A stretch of 64,000 nucleotides of DNA from Desulfuromonas thiophila (GCF_900101955.1 NZ_FNAQ01000009.1:34748-98747), one strand, 5' to 3'; shown: positions 9,172-19,110, numbered from the stretch's first letter. Program-made: numbers and translations. Notes: a model not told the origin generated them from the letters alone.

Positions 9172-11175
9172 ATGGGCCTTAAAAGCAAGCTGTCACTGTT
9201 GGTGTTGACCTGTTATGCCCTGTTTCTTCTGGCCAGCGGCTGGGTGGAGTACTGCAAGCTTGAAGGCATTGCCCGCCATCAGATTCTACAGCAGGCGCGC
9301 GATGTCAAGAACCTGATGATGGCAACGCGTTATGTCTATCATCACCAGTTTCTCGCCAGCGGTGTCGATCTGACGCCCGCCACCCTGGGATTTCTGCCTG
9401 CCCACGCGCTGGCGCGCATCTCCGAGCGGTTCAATCAGGCCCAGAAAAGCGGTCTGCTGTTCAACAACGTCTCGGCCATGCCGCGCAATCCGGCCAACCA
9501 GGCCGATCCCGCCGAACAGCAGCTGATCGATTATTTCCGCCATCATCCGCAGCAGACCGAATACTTTGAACGGGTCGATGGGGCAAACTCATATTTTCAG
9601 TATGCCGCCCCCATCTGGGTGGAGGATTATTGTCTGGAATGTCATGGGGAAGCGGCTCTGGCGCCACCGACCATCCGGTCGCGCTACAGCAGCGGTTTCG
9701 GTTATCGGGTGGGCGATTTGCGCGGCATTATCAGTGTGCGGGTGCCCAGCCGGCTGACTGCCCAGTTTGTCCGGGCCTATCTGCACCAGACCCTGCCACT
9801 GGCGTTGCTCAGTGGCCTGTTGCTGTTCGCCTTTCTGGCGCTGGTGCTCAATCGCCTGGTGCTGCGCCGGCTTGGCAGTCTGCTGGGAGTGACCAGGGCC
9901 CTGCGTGAAGGGGACTACCAGCAGCGCAGCCGCATGACGGAACAGCAGGGGTGCGACGAGATCGATCGTCTGGGCGCCGATATCGACCGCATGGCCAGTG
10001 CCATTGGCGAACGCGAGGCCGCCCTGCGGGCCGTGGCCCAGCGACTGGCGCGAGGCCAGCGTATGGCCCGCCTGGCCTATTGGGATTACAGCGCCACCGC
10101 CGGGTTGCGGGTGTCGCCCCAAATGCTGGCCCTGTTCGGTTTGCAATGCTGGCCAGACGATGACCTGGCGGCACTGCCGGGCAGTCAGCGGCGGGTGAGC
10201 CTGCGGCGTTTGTTGCGGGTCGTCCGACCGGCGGAGCGACAGCGGTTGTATCACCATCTGCGCCAAGCGCGTTTCTCTGGCACCTTTACCGCCATTGAGC
10301 TGCCGCTGGAGCTGGCCGGGGCCGCGCCGCGGCAGGTTCGAATCGATGCTGAGGTCGGTGGGGGGGAAACGGCTGATCTGGCCTTGGCGGCTCTTCACCT
10401 CAGTGGCACGGCTCAGGATGTCAGTGAGGTTTTCCGGGCACAGCAGCGGATTCGGGAACTTCATGCCGCCCTGGAAGAACAGGTAAATCAGCGGATATGC
10501 GCCCTGCAGCAGGGCAATCAGCAGCAGCAGGACTTCTGCCTGGCTCTGGCTGAAACCCTGCATCGGCCCCTGGGGGTTCTGTCCCGGCAGCCTGCGGCAT
10601 CACCAATGGAAGCTGCCGCGGCACTGGCCCGCCTTGAACGGCTGGTGGCGGATCTGCATGACTATCTGGAGCTGGGGCACTGCAGTCTGCATAAGCAGAG
10701 TTGCGATCTGACCGCCCTGGTGGAGGAACGGTTGGCCGCCAGCGGTCTGCGTCAACGGGCAGGGCTGCAACTGCGGCTGGCCAGTCTGCCGCCGGCCCAG
10801 GCCGATCCGGCGGCGCTGCGCCGCCTGTGGGATGTGTTGTTTACCCTGGTCACCTGGCGTACTGCCACGCAACCCGCGGTGGAGATTCAGATCGGCTCGC
10901 GCAGTCTGGAGGGGGAAACCCACTACTATCTGCGCGATAACGGCCCGGCCTGGCCGGCTTCCGGTTGTGAAGAAGCCAGCTTCTTCAAACCCTTTGCCTG
11001 CCCAGCGTTGGCCGATCATCCTGCCGCGAGCGGCCTGGAACTGGCCATTGCCTGGCGAATTGTGCAACGCCATGGCGGCCGTCTGTGGTACAGCAATGAG
11101 GACCCGCAGGGTGCCAGCTTCGCTTTTACCCTGCCGCTGGGCGCCAATCAACCCGATGTTGTTGCCGTTTCCTGA
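9172..11175 (+). CDS. Membrane sensor kinase with haem-binding DUF3365-type domain and degenerate catalytic part
   Basis: Order of parts in 667 residues: membrane segment (about 7-24), periplasmic DUF3365/Tll0287-like domain with one c-type haem motif CLECH (154-158), second membrane segment (about 208-230), HAMP, a PAS-like stretch, then a histidine kinase module. The H box reads LAETLHRPLGVL, with a candidate His. The N box region (DVLFTLVTWRTAT) lacks the usual Asn, and the G2 box reads GLELA rather than GLGLA. The sensor part suggests detection of redox or a small ligand through haem. Kinase activity is uncertain. No response regulator is adjacent. The ribosome binding site is AGGAGA at 9162-9167. 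Confidence 0.8.
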   Translation: MGLKSKLSLLVLTCYALFLLASGWVEYCKLEGIARHQILQQARDVKNLMMATRYVYHHQFLASGVDLTPATLGFLPAHALARISERFNQAQKSGLLFNNVSAMPRNPANQADPAEQQLIDYFRHHPQQTEYFERVDGANSYFQYAAPIWVEDYCLECHGEAALAPPTIRSRYSSGFGYRVGDLRGIISVRVPSRLTAQFVRAYLHQTLPLALLSGLLLFAFLALVLNRLVLRRLGSLLGVTRALREGDYQQRSRMTEQQGCDEIDRLGADIDRMASAIGEREAALRAVAQRLARGQRMARLAYWDYSATAGLRVSPQMLALFGLQCWPDDDLAALPGSQRRVSLRRLLRVVRPAERQRLYHHLRQARFSGTFTAIELPLELAGAAPRQVRIDAEVGGGETADLALAALHLSGTAQDVSEVFRAQQRIRELHAALEEQVNQRICALQQGNQQQQDFCLALAETLHRPLGVLSRQPAASPMEAAAALARLERLVADLHDYLELGHCSLHKQSCDLTALVEERLAASGLRQRAGLQLRLASLPPAQADPAALRRLWDVLFTLVTWRTATQPAVEIQIGSRSLEGETHYYLRDNGPAWPASGCEEASFFKPFACPALADHPAASGLELAIAWRIVQRHGGRLWYSNEDPQGASFAFTLPLGANQPDVVAVS

Positions 11176-11201
11176 GGGTTGCCGCACCATCGACGATGCC
11201 A

Positions 11202-11242
11202 AACATTGGAGCCCGCTGGCCAATGCCGCGGGCTCCAATGTT
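11202..11242. terminator. Long hairpin between convergent genes, possible two-way terminator
   Basis: A perfect 15-bp inverted repeat (11202-11216 with 11228-11242, arm core TTGGAGCCC) encloses an 11-base loop and lies midway between the convergent sensor-kinase and aminotransferase stops. No long T tract follows on either strand, so termination would depend on stem strength. The position is typical of a shared terminator. Confidence 0.55.
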
Positions 11243-11269
11243 GTTAAGAAAAGGTGCTGATGCGGTTTG

Positions 11270-12469
11270 TCAGGCGCGTCTGCTGCAGCCCAGTTCGGCG
11301 GCCAGGTCGCGCCAGGCCGGCAGGCTGCGTTCGATGACGGCCCGGTCGATGCAATAGGCGATACGGAAGTACCCCGGCGCGCCAAAGCCCTTGCCAGGAA
11401 CCAGCAGAATGTTATGCTGCTGGGCCTGTTCGACAAAGGCCACATCATCGGCCAAGGGTGAGCGGGGGAAAAGGTAGAAGCCGCCCTGCGGCTTGACCAT
11501 CGAAAAGCCCAGAGCCGTCAGTTCGTTGTAGAGCAGGTCGCGTTTTTCCTGGTAGGCGGCGATATCGACACTTTCGTGCTGCAGGCCGGCTACCAGCCGT
11601 TGCATCAGGGCCGGTGCGTTGACAAAACCGAGCACGCGGTTGCAGAACACGGCCCCGGCGATGAACTGATCAACCTCTTCCATGGCCGGATTGGCGGCGA
11701 GATAGCCGATGCGCTCACCTGGCAACGCCAGATCCTTCGAGTGCGAGGTTACCAGAATGGCGTTGCGGATACTGTTGAACACGCAGGGAACCTCAGTGCC
11801 GTCGTAGGCCAGGCGGGCATAGGGCTCGTCGGAGATGACATAGAGGGTGCGGTTGAGCTCCTCGCCCTTGCGCTGCAGCAGGGCTTCGAGGGCATCGAGG
11901 CTGGTCTGCGGGTAGATGACGCCGGTGGGGTTGTTGGGCGAATTGAGAATGATTGCCTTGGTGTTGGGACCAATGGCCTGCTCGATGGCGGTCAGATCAG
12001 GCAGGAAGCTGTCGGCTAGACAGTTGACCACCCGTGGCACACCGCCATGGTTGTCGATATAGAACTTGTATTCAACAAAGTAGGGCGCCAGGATGATCAC
12101 CTCGTCGCCCGGATTGAGCAGGGTTTTTAAAACCACGTTGAGGGCGCCGCCGGCACCGCAGGTCATGACCACCTGCTCGGCGCTCAGGGGGCGGACGCTG
12201 CGCTGGTTGAGAAAATCGGCCACGGCTGCGCGGGTTTCGTCATAGCCGGCGTTGCTCATGTAACGGTGCATCCCTGGCTCGGGCTGGTTGGCCAGTTGGC
12301 GCAAGGCTTCATGAAAAGCGGCTGGTGGCTCCACCGCCGGGTTGCCGATGGTGAAATCGAAGACCCTGTCCTCACCCAGACGGGCACGCAGTTGGGCTCC
12401 CTGTTCGAACATCTTGCGAATCCAGGATGATTGTTCCAGACACTGACTGACTTTTGCGGCGATGGCCAT
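11270..12469 (-). CDS. PLP-dependent aminotransferase, class I/II (aspartate aminotransferase type)
   Basis: A 399-residue fold-type I aminotransferase. It shows FDFTIGNPAVEPP near the N-terminus, the substrate-side motif ILNSPNNPTG, the Asp/Tyr pair VISDEPYARLAYDG, and the PLP lysine in SHSKDLALPGERIGY. Family members transaminate amino acids with 2-oxoglutarate or pyruvate; the substrate cannot be decided here. GGAG lies 9 bases before the ATG on the minus strand. It stands alone, convergent with the sensor kinase and divergent from the TPR lipoprotein gene. Confidence 0.9.
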   Translation of the reverse strand: MAIAAKVSQCLEQSSWIRKMFEQGAQLRARLGEDRVFDFTIGNPAVEPPAAFHEALRQLANQPEPGMHRYMSNAGYDETRAAVADFLNQRSVRPLSAEQVVMTCGAGGALNVVLKTLLNPGDEVIILAPYFVEYKFYIDNHGGVPRVVNCLADSFLPDLTAIEQAIGPNTKAIILNSPNNPTGVIYPQTSLDALEALLQRKGEELNRTLYVISDEPYARLAYDGTEVPCVFNSIRNAILVTSHSKDLALPGERIGYLAANPAMEEVDQFIAGAVFCNRVLGFVNAPALMQRLVAGLQHESVDIAAYQEKRDLLYNELTALGFSMVKPQGGFYLFPRSPLADDVAFVEQAQQHNILLVPGKGFGAPGYFRIAYCIDRAVIERSLPAWRDLAAELGCSRRA

Positions 12470-12769
12470 GGGGAAAAACTCCGCTGTTGAGGCTGACAGA
12501 AGATAGCACTTGCAGGCCCGCTGGCTTTGCGGTATTTCACCGGCGCGGGCGTTCGCCAGTGGGCTGCCGACCCGGCCTGCCGGGGAGGTTTTCTCCGGTT
12601 GGCAAGCGGCTGCCGCACACTGCTGGCGCGTCGGCGAGTCTAGCGGGGCCGGGGATCAAGCGCAAGTCCAAAGGCAACCCCTGACGAGGTCATGGCCGCG
12701 CCGCCGCGCCAGTGCTTCAACCGGTCTCTTTTGCGGCTGGTTTCATCATAGAGTTAACAATCCGTGTTC
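12470..12769. other. Divergent intergenic region without a recognisable gene
   Basis: This 300-base, G+C-rich stretch separates the divergent aminotransferase and TPR lipoprotein genes and must hold the promoters of both. I found no convincing -35/-10 pair, RNA gene or conserved coding frame. The part near 12740-12765 (ATCATAGAGTTAAC) is the most AT-rich and is the likeliest place for the rightward promoter. Confidence 0.5.
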
Positions 12770-14191
12770 ATGACCCTCTCGACCTTGCCGGTCAAAAAAT
12801 CGTTGCTGGCCCTGCTGCTGCTGGTTTTGCTTGGCTGTGCCCGTCCCGTGGCCGAATTGCCGGCACCCGTGGAGCCTCCCCGGCCCCGAGTGCAGCTGCC
12901 CCCGGCCGATACCCGGCCGGCGCGGGCCTGGTCGCATTACCTGCGGGCGCGGCTGGAGGCGGATCTGGGGCGCCCGCAGGTGGCTCTCGATGCCTTGCAG
13001 CAGAGCCTGAATATTGATCCCGATGCCGTGCCGCTGTATCTGGCGGTGGCCAGCCTGTATCTGGAGATGGAACAGCCGTTGCTGGCGCGCCAGGCGCTGC
13101 AGCAGGCCTTGCGGCGTGATCCGGCCGATCGCGATGCCCGGCTGTTGCAGGCCGACATGCTCTATAGCGAGGGCCGTATCGATGAGGCCCTGGATGCCTT
13201 TGAACAGCTGGCGGCCATTGATGAGCGGCCGAGCGAACTGTGGCTTTACAGCGCCCGCCTGGCAGCATCGGAGGGGCGTTTTCAGCGTGCGGCCAAGGCT
13301 CTTGAAACCTTGCTGGAGCTGGAACCGTTGTCGGCCGAAGGCCTGCTGGAACTGGCCCGGGTGCAGCAGCTGCTCCGTCAGACCACGACGGCCATGCGAA
13401 CCTACGAGACCCTTATCGCCATCAATCCCTTTCTGCCGGAGCCCTATTTGGAACTTGGCCGCCTGCTCGAACGTCAAAGACGTTTCGATGCTGCCCGGAC
13501 CCTCTATCTGCAGGCGGCTCGTGTGCTGCCGGAGTTGCGGCCGCGCTTTGACCGGCTGCGACTGATGCTGCTGCTGCAGCAACAGCGTTACGACGCTGCC
13601 CTGCTGCTGGTGGAGGAATTGCTGGCGCAGCAGCCAGCGGACCTGTTGCTGTGGCGCCAGCTGGCCGCGCTGCACTGGTGGTCGGGGCGGCCTCAGCAGG
13701 CGCTCCACAGCCTGGAGCAGGCCCTGGCCCAGGATCCGCACAACCCCGATCTGCATTATGACGCGGCCCTGTTTCTGACCGCCCTGGGGCAGCGACGCCA
13801 GGCCCGTGACCGACTGCTGCAGGTGCTGCGGTTGAAGCCCGATCATGCCGCGGCCCTGAACCACCTGGCTTTTTTCTATGCCGAGGCGGGCGAGGCCCTG
13901 GATGAGGCCCTCAAACTGGCTCGCCAGGCGGTGCAACTGGACGACCGAGCCGCCCATCTCGATACCCTGGGCTGGGTGCATTTCAGGCGCGGTGAACTCG
14001 ACGAGGCGTTGCTCTATCTGGAGCAGGCCTACGAACAGCAGTCCGATGACAGCGATATTGTCACCCACCTGCTGGAGCTTTATCAACGGCTGGGCATGAC
14101 CGATCAGGCACAGCGCTTGCGGCAGCGCCTGCGCCAGCTGCGACCGGCCGAACGCCTGCCGCGGCCCCATATCAACGACGAGGACGCATGA
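12770..14191 (+). CDS. TPR-repeat outer-envelope lipoprotein
   Basis: About 473 residues with a lipoprotein signal: basic residues (VKK), a run of Leu, then the lipobox LLGC and a Pro-rich linker. The rest is a series of tetratricopeptide repeats with the expected A-L-Y-A-P spacing (for example LYLAVASLYLEMEQPLLARQ, and HLDTLGWVHFRRGELDEAL near the end). TPR lipoproteins act as scaffolds for envelope complexes; the partner is unknown. ATG 12770 is preferred; a GTG lies two codons earlier and no strong ribosome binding site is seen. Its stop overlaps the start of the LolB-like gene (ATGA), which implies translational coupling. Confidence 0.8.
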   Translation: MTLSTLPVKKSLLALLLLVLLGCARPVAELPAPVEPPRPRVQLPPADTRPARAWSHYLRARLEADLGRPQVALDALQQSLNIDPDAVPLYLAVASLYLEMEQPLLARQALQQALRRDPADRDARLLQADMLYSEGRIDEALDAFEQLAAIDERPSELWLYSARLAASEGRFQRAAKALETLLELEPLSAEGLLELARVQQLLRQTTTAMRTYETLIAINPFLPEPYLELGRLLERQRRFDAARTLYLQAARVLPELRPRFDRLRLMLLLQQQRYDAALLLVEELLAQQPADLLLWRQLAALHWWSGRPQQALHSLEQALAQDPHNPDLHYDAALFLTALGQRRQARDRLLQVLRLKPDHAAALNHLAFFYAEAGEALDEALKLARQAVQLDDRAAHLDTLGWVHFRRGELDEALLYLEQAYEQQSDDSDIVTHLLELYQRLGMTDQAQRLRQRLRQLRPAERLPRPHINDEDA

Positions 14192-14955
14192 TCCGGATTC
14201 TCCCTGTTCAATCCGCCCTGTGGCTGGGACTTGTGCTGTTGTTGTCTGCCTGTGCCCGGCCGCCACTGCCGCTGCCGGAAGCCGCCAGCCGGGCTCGCCA
14301 GCAGGCGGTGTGGCAGCGCCATCAGCAGATTGACAGTCTCCAGGCGCTGGCGACGGTGCGTTCGGAACGTGCTGGCAAACGCTGGCGTTCGACCCAGGCG
14401 CTGCATGTTCAGCGTCCTGGCCGCATCCGGCTGGAAGTGTTCCGGCTGTTGGGCCAGCCGGTGCTCGATTTGGCCGTTGATGGCGCCTTCATGGAGGTTT
14501 GCGTGCCGTCGCAGCAGGCCTGCTACAACGGTCTGTCCAGTCGTGAGCGGATTGACCGCTTCACCGGGGTGCCGCTGGCCGCGCCGGATCTGGTGGCGTT
14601 GCTGCTGGGCCAGCTGCCCCGTGCCGTTGTCGCCCTGGGCAAGCCCCGCTGGCAGGCGGACGGCCTCTGGTGGCTGACCGCCGATGGACCGCGTTACCGG
14701 GTGGTGCTGTCGGATAGCGCGCTGGAGCGCATCGAATGTTATCAGGGTGAACAGCTGCTCTACCAGGTGGACTACAGCGCGCCAGATGCCGCTGATGGTT
14801 TTCCGCGTCGGATCGTCATGCTGATGCCCGATCGCCAGTTGCGGCTGGAGCTGAAGCTGGAAGAGGTGCGCCTCAATCCGTCGTTGCCGGCGGCGCTGTT
14901 TCGTTTGCAGGTGCCGTCTGGCAGTGAGCTGCTGCCGCTGGAGCTGCTTCAATGA
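14188..14955 (+). CDS. LolB-like / DUF4292-type outer-membrane lipoprotein
   Basis: A 255-residue lipoprotein with a signal ending in LLLLSACA. The mature part resembles the LolB/DUF4292 beta-sandwich: repeated beta-strands such as RWRSTQALHVQRPGRIRLEVF, LDLAVDGAFMEVCVP and DRQLRLELKLEEVRLNPSLP, with the closing LPAALFRL seen in these proteins. LolB inserts lipoproteins into the outer membrane; DUF4292 relatives have unknown roles, and I cannot separate the two. It overlaps the TPR gene by 4 bases upstream and the peptide-binding gene by 4 bases downstream, so all three are translationally coupled. Confidence 0.7.
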   Translation: MIRILPVQSALWLGLVLLLSACARPPLPLPEAASRARQQAVWQRHQQIDSLQALATVRSERAGKRWRSTQALHVQRPGRIRLEVFRLLGQPVLDLAVDGAFMEVCVPSQQACYNGLSSRERIDRFTGVPLAAPDLVALLLGQLPRAVVALGKPRWQADGLWWLTADGPRYRVVLSDSALERIECYQGEQLLYQVDYSAPDAADGFPRRIVMLMPDRQLRLELKLEEVRLNPSLPAALFRLQVPSGSELLPLELLQ

Positions 14956-16583
14956 GATGGTTACGCTTGCCGCTTCAGCTGGTTCGGTTGGTTGCCGTGC
15001 TGTCGTTGCTGATGGGCTGCCGGGCCGAGGAGCTGTCGCCGGCGGCAGAGGGTGCTGCCGTGCCGGCCTACGGTGATACCCTGATCATGGGCACCATCGG
15101 TGACGCCAGCAATCTGCTGCCCCCGCTGGCGTCGGATGCTTCGTCGACCGCGATCACCTCGCTGGTCTACAATGGTCTGGTGCGCTACGACAAGGATCTG
15201 CAGATTGAGGGCGATCTGGCGCAGTCGTGGGATATCTCCGCTGATGGCCGCGAAATCACCTTTCATCTGCGGCGCGATGTGCGCTGGCATGATGGCGCGC
15301 CCTTCACCTCGGCCGATGTTCTGTTCACCTATCAGCTGATGATCGATCCCGCCACGCCGACGGCCTATGCCGAGCAGTATCGCCAGGTCAGTAAGGCTGA
15401 AGCTCCCGATCCCTATACCTTCCGGGTGCGTTACGACAAGCCCCTGGCGGCCGCTCTGCCGAGCTGGGCGCTAGATATCTGTCCGAAGCATCTGCTTGAA
15501 GGGCAGGATGTCACCACCAGCCCGCTGTGCCGTGCGCCGGTGGGTACCGGGCCGTTCCGCTTTGTCAGCTGGCAGCCGGGTGAAATGATTGTGCTGGAAC
15601 GTAACGAGGACTATTACGAGGGGGCGGCCTACCTCCGGCGGGTGCTCTATCGCGTGATTCCCGATTCGACCACCATGTTTCTTGAACTGCAGTCCGGCGG
15701 CCTTGATACCATGGGGCTGACACCGCTGCAGTTCGCTCGCCAGACCGAAACACCGGCCTTTGGTCGCCGCTTCAACAAATACCGCTATCCCGCTTTTGCC
15801 TATACCTATCTGGGTTACAATCTGCGCAAGCCGCTGTTTCAGGACAAACGGGTGCGGCAGGCCATATCCCATGCCATCGACAAGCAGGAGCTGATCGATG
15901 GCGTGCTGCTGGGCCTGGGGCAGCCGGCCAACGGTCCCTATGTGCCGGGCAGTTGGCCACACAATCCGCAGGTGAAGGACTATGCCTTCGATCCCGCGCG
16001 AGCTGCCGCTCTGCTGGAGGAGGCCGGCTGGATTGACCGGGACGGCGATGGTGTGCGCGAGCGTGACGGTAAGCCGCTGCGTTTTGTCATCCTGACCAAC
16101 CAGGGCAACGATCAGCGCATCAAGGCCGGCGAGATCATTCAGCGGCGCCTGGCCGAGGTCGGCATGGATGTGCGTCTGCGGGTGATCGAATGGGCCTCAT
16201 TCTTGAAAGAATTCATCTATCCGGGTAAGTTCGATGCCACCTTGCTGGGTTGGACCGTGCCCATTGATCCCGATGGCTACAATGTCTGGCATTCGAGCAA
16301 GACCGGGCCGGGCGAGCTCAATATCATCGGCTTCAACAACGCCCGGGTCGATGCGCTGCTGGAACAGGGCCGCCGCAGCCTGGATCAAGACCGGCGCCAA
16401 CAGATCTACTGGCAACTGCAGGAGATTCTGGCGGAGGAGGTGCCCTACACCTTTTTGTTTGTCCCCGACAGCCTGCCGGTCGTGGCGCGCCGTTTTCATG
16501 GGATTGAACAGGCCCCGGCGGGTATCCAGCACAACCTGATCCGCTGGTTTGTGCCGCAGGCACAGCAGCGCTATCTGCGCTGA
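14952..16583 (+). CDS. ABC transporter peptide-binding lipoprotein (SBP family 5)
   Basis: A 543-residue extracytoplasmic solute-binding protein of the OppA/DppA type. It has a signal with lipobox-like LLMGC, then the family landmarks [80 protein letters not shown] and [15 protein letters not shown]. It would deliver oligopeptides or similar solutes to the permease encoded next. The first four bases overlap the LolB-like stop. Only one permease gene follows and no ATPase genes, so the transporter is incomplete at this locus. Confidence 0.92.
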   Translation: MRWLRLPLQLVRLVAVLSLLMGCRAEELSPAAEGAAVPAYGDTLIMGTIGDASNLLPPLASDASSTAITSLVYNGLVRYDKDLQIEGDLAQSWDISADGREITFHLRRDVRWHDGAPFTSADVLFTYQLMIDPATPTAYAEQYRQVSKAEAPDPYTFRVRYDKPLAAALPSWALDICPKHLLEGQDVTTSPLCRAPVGTGPFRFVSWQPGEMIVLERNEDYYEGAAYLRRVLYRVIPDSTTMFLELQSGGLDTMGLTPLQFARQTETPAFGRRFNKYRYPAFAYTYLGYNLRKPLFQDKRVRQAISHAIDKQELIDGVLLGLGQPANGPYVPGSWPHNPQVKDYAFDPARAAALLEEAGWIDRDGDGVRERDGKPLRFVILTNQGNDQRIKAGEIIQRRLAEVGMDVRLRVIEWASFLKEFIYPGKFDATLLGWTVPIDPDGYNVWHSSKTGPGELNIIGFNNARVDALLEQGRRSLDQDRRQQIYWQLQEILAEEVPYTFLFVPDSLPVVARRFHGIEQAPAGIQHNLIRWFVPQAQQRYLR

Positions 16584-16609
16584 AAATCGCCCAGGGCAGG
16601 GAGAGAGCG

Positions 16610-17584
16610 ATGTTGTTTTATCTGACCAGACGCCTGTTGCTGATGGTGCCGCTGCTGCTGGGGATCACGCTGATTTCCTTTGTGGTGATCCATCTGGCGC
16701 CGGGTGAGCCGACCGATCTGCAGACCGAGATGAATCCCGAAGCCGGCACCGAACTCAAGGAACGGCTGCGGGCGCAGTACGGCCTGGATCAGCCGTTGCT
16801 GGTACAATATGCGGTTTGGGTCAAGCGGCTGGTGCGGCTGGATTTCGGCACCTCCTTTTCCCAGGACCGCCGGCCGGTGTGGGATAAGATCGTCGAGCGC
16901 TTGCCGGTGACCATTCTGATCAATCTGCTGTCCATCGGGCTGATTTTGCTGGTGGCCATTCCGTTGGGTATTTTCTCGGCCCTGCGACGCCACCGTCTGT
17001 TTGATCGCCTGACCACGCTGCTGGTGTTTGTCGGTTTCGCCACGCCCTCGTTCTGGCTGTCACTGCTGCTGATGGATCATTTCGGGGTTTATCTTGGCTG
17101 GTTTCCGGTGTCCGGCATCAAGTCCCTCGGCCACGCCTATCTCGGTCCCGTTGAACAGTGGCTCGATGTGGCCCATCATCTGGTACTGCCGGTGCTGGTA
17201 TCGGCGTTCGGTGGCCTGGCCGGGTTTTCACGTTACATGCGGTCGAATATGCTGGAGGTCATTGGCCAGGATTACATTCTCACGGCGCGGGCCAAGGGGC
17301 TGTCGGAACGGCTGGTGGTGCTGCGTCATGCCCTGCGCAATGCCCTGCTGCCGTTGATTACCCTGTTGGGCCTGTCAGTGCCTGGCCTGATCGGTGGCAG
17401 TGTGATTTTCGAGAGCATCTTTGCCATTCCCGGCATGGGCAAGCTGTTTTACGATGGCGTGATGATGCGCGATTATCCTCTGATCATGGGCATTCTGGTG
17501 ATCGGTGCCTTTCTCACCCTGCTGGGCAATCTGCTGGCCGATGTCGGTTATGCCCTGGCCGATCCGCGCATTCGTCAGTCCTAA
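16610..17584 (+). CDS. ABC transporter permease, DppB/OppB type
   Basis: A 324-residue inner-membrane permease with six predicted membrane segments. It begins [32 protein letters not shown], the standard DppB/OppB N-terminus. The EAA loop that docks the ATPase is [27 protein letters not shown], and [22 protein letters not shown] follows as usual. AGGGAGAG precedes the ATG. It pairs with the upstream binding protein. The expected second permease (DppC) and the ATPases DppD/DppF are not in the following sequence, where an MTH1187-family gene stands instead. Confidence 0.93.
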   Translation: MLFYLTRRLLLMVPLLLGITLISFVVIHLAPGEPTDLQTEMNPEAGTELKERLRAQYGLDQPLLVQYAVWVKRLVRLDFGTSFSQDRRPVWDKIVERLPVTILINLLSIGLILLVAIPLGIFSALRRHRLFDRLTTLLVFVGFATPSFWLSLLLMDHFGVYLGWFPVSGIKSLGHAYLGPVEQWLDVAHHLVLPVLVSAFGGLAGFSRYMRSNMLEVIGQDYILTARAKGLSERLVVLRHALRNALLPLITLLGLSVPGLIGGSVIFESIFAIPGMGKLFYDGVMMRDYPLIMGILVIGAFLTLLGNLLADVGYALADPRIRQS

Positions 17585-17647
17585 GCTCTGGCGCCGGTCC
17601 TTGCCGGGATGGGCGCTGGTACCATCGATGTACAAGGAGGAAAATCA

Positions 17648-17965
17648 ATGGCCGTCGTTCAGATCAGCTGTACCCCCCTGGGGGAAGGACATGGCGGATT
17701 GTCACATTTTGTTGCCGGCTGCCTGCGTCTGGTGCAGGAGTCGGGCCTGAAATACCAGCTCACCCCGATGGGGACGATCCTCGAAGGTGACATTGAGGAC
17801 ATCTTTGCCCTGGTGCGGCGGATGCACGAATCGCCGTTTCTGGCTGGCGCCCAGCGGGTATCGACGCTAATCAAGATCGATGATCGGCGCGACCGCGAAC
17901 ACACCATGGCCGGCAAGGTCGCGGCGGTGGCCCGGCAGCTTGCGCAGGACGGAGCGGCACCCTGA
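17648..17965 (+). CDS. MTH1187 family thiamine-binding-type protein (DUF77)
   Basis: A 105-residue ferredoxin-fold protein of Pfam family PF01910. It shows the family pattern AVVQISCTPLGEG, LKYQLTPMGTILEGD and AGAQRVSTLIKIDDRRD. Members form oligomers, and some bind thiamine or thiamine-like ligands; the role in this organism is not known. The start at 17648 is fixed by AAGGAGGAAAA 5 or so bases upstream. It follows the permease by 63 bases on the same strand and may belong to that operon. Confidence 0.9.
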   Translation: MAVVQISCTPLGEGHGGLSHFVAGCLRLVQESGLKYQLTPMGTILEGDIEDIFALVRRMHESPFLAGAQRVSTLIKIDDRRDREHTMAGKVAAVARQLAQDGAAP

Positions 17966-18085
17966 CAGCGCCGGTCTGTTTTGTGATGGCTGGCCCTTGG
18001 CAGCGCCGCTTTTGGCTTGACAGGCTTCGGAACAATCTGTTATCACTTGCGGGCCTTGACGGCAGAGGATAAAGCAACACTGTTC

Positions 18086-18159
<74 letters not shown>

Positions 18160-18163
18160 TATA

Positions 18164-18208
18164 ACAACGAAAAAAGCCGGCTCGCGTGCAGTCGGCTTTT
18201 TTCGTTGT
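18164..18208. terminator. Two-way rho-independent terminator after tRNA-Cys
   Basis: A perfect 16-bp inverted repeat (18164-18179 with 18193-18208) whose arms contain six A and six T residues flanking a G+C core (AGCCG/CGGCT). The A and T blocks supply a U tract in either direction. It begins 5 bases after the CCA of tRNA-Cys and ends 12 bases before the TauE/SafE start codon. Confidence 0.85.
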
Positions 18209-18220
18209 GAGGAATGCGGC

Positions 18221-19045
18221 ATGACACTGCTGTGTGGCCAGACGCTGTTGCTCTTTGGTCTGCTGGGTTCGTTGGCCGGCCTGTTGGCCGGCCTGCTGGG
18301 AATCGGCGGGGGCATCATTCTGGTGCCGCTGTTCCTGTGGGTCTTCAACGCGCTGAACTACGCGCCTGAGCTGGTGGTACATCTGGCTTTTGGCACCAGT
18401 CTCTGTGTGATCCTGCCGTCGGCGCTGGGCAGCGCCCTGGGCCACCGGCAACGGGGCAATCTTGAGCTGCAGCAGGTGCGGCCGCTGGCACTGGGTGGTC
18501 TGATCGGCGCCTTGCTTGGCGCTGCCCTGGCGGTGCGGCTGCCGGCGGCGGGGCTCAAGGGCGCGTTTGGCCTGATGCAGATGCTGGCGGCACTGCAGAT
18601 GTTGCTGGGTTCGGCTCGGCCGCGACCGGCGGGCATGGGTTCGGCAGCCTCCGGTCCGTTGCTGGCCATCGGCTGCGGCGGCGGACTGTTCGCCGCCTTC
18701 TTCGGTGCCGGTGGCGGTTTTGTGCTGGTGCCGCTGATGTTGCTGGTGCTGCGGATGCCAATCCATCTGGCGGTCGGCAATTCCAGTGCCCTGATCGTGG
18801 TGTCGGCCCTGTTTGGCACCCTGTCTTACCTCTATCACGGCTGGCAGGTTGCCGGCCTGCCGCCGGGCTGTGTCGGTTATGTCCATTGGCAGGCGGCGGC
18901 GCTGGTGATACCCTTTACCCTGCTGTTTGCCAATCTGGGCGTGCGCTTGGCGACGCGCTTCAGCCAGCAACGGCTGGTGCGGTTGTTTGCCCTGCTGTTG
19001 CTGCTGATCGGGGGGCAGATGCTGGTGGAAGTGATCGCTGGCTGA
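18221..19045 (+). CDS. TauE/SafE family sulfite/anion exporter
   Basis: A 274-residue integral membrane protein with about eight membrane segments and an internal duplication. Each half carries a Gly-rich motif: GLLAGLLGIGGGIILVPL near residue 25 and GGGLFAAFFGAGGGFVLVPLML in the middle, the hallmark of the TauE/SafE (COG0730) family. Members export sulfite, sulfoacetate or other organosulfur anions; the substrate here is unknown. A short binding site (GAGGAA) lies 9-14 bases before the ATG. The gene stands between the tRNA-Cys terminator and the MEMO1-type gene 65 bases downstream. Confidence 0.9.
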   Translation: MTLLCGQTLLLFGLLGSLAGLLAGLLGIGGGIILVPLFLWVFNALNYAPELVVHLAFGTSLCVILPSALGSALGHRQRGNLELQQVRPLALGGLIGALLGAALAVRLPAAGLKGAFGLMQMLAALQMLLGSARPRPAGMGSAASGPLLAIGCGGGLFAAFFGAGGGFVLVPLMLLVLRMPIHLAVGNSSALIVVSALFGTLSYLYHGWQVAGLPPGCVGYVHWQAAALVIPFTLLFANLGVRLATRFSQQRLVRLFALLLLLIGGQMLVEVIAG

Positions 19046-19110
19046 TTGACTTGCTCCGGTACGTTGGTTTCGTCACGACCGCACTGCCCGCCGCCGTCAG
19101 GAGGGATGCC

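Noticed and set aside
12746..14266. 506-codon open frame on the minus strand across the TPR lipoprotein gene
   Set aside because: It mirrors the TPR repeats, starts inside the next gene and has Gln-rich shadow composition; the plus-strand TPR and lipobox pattern is clear.
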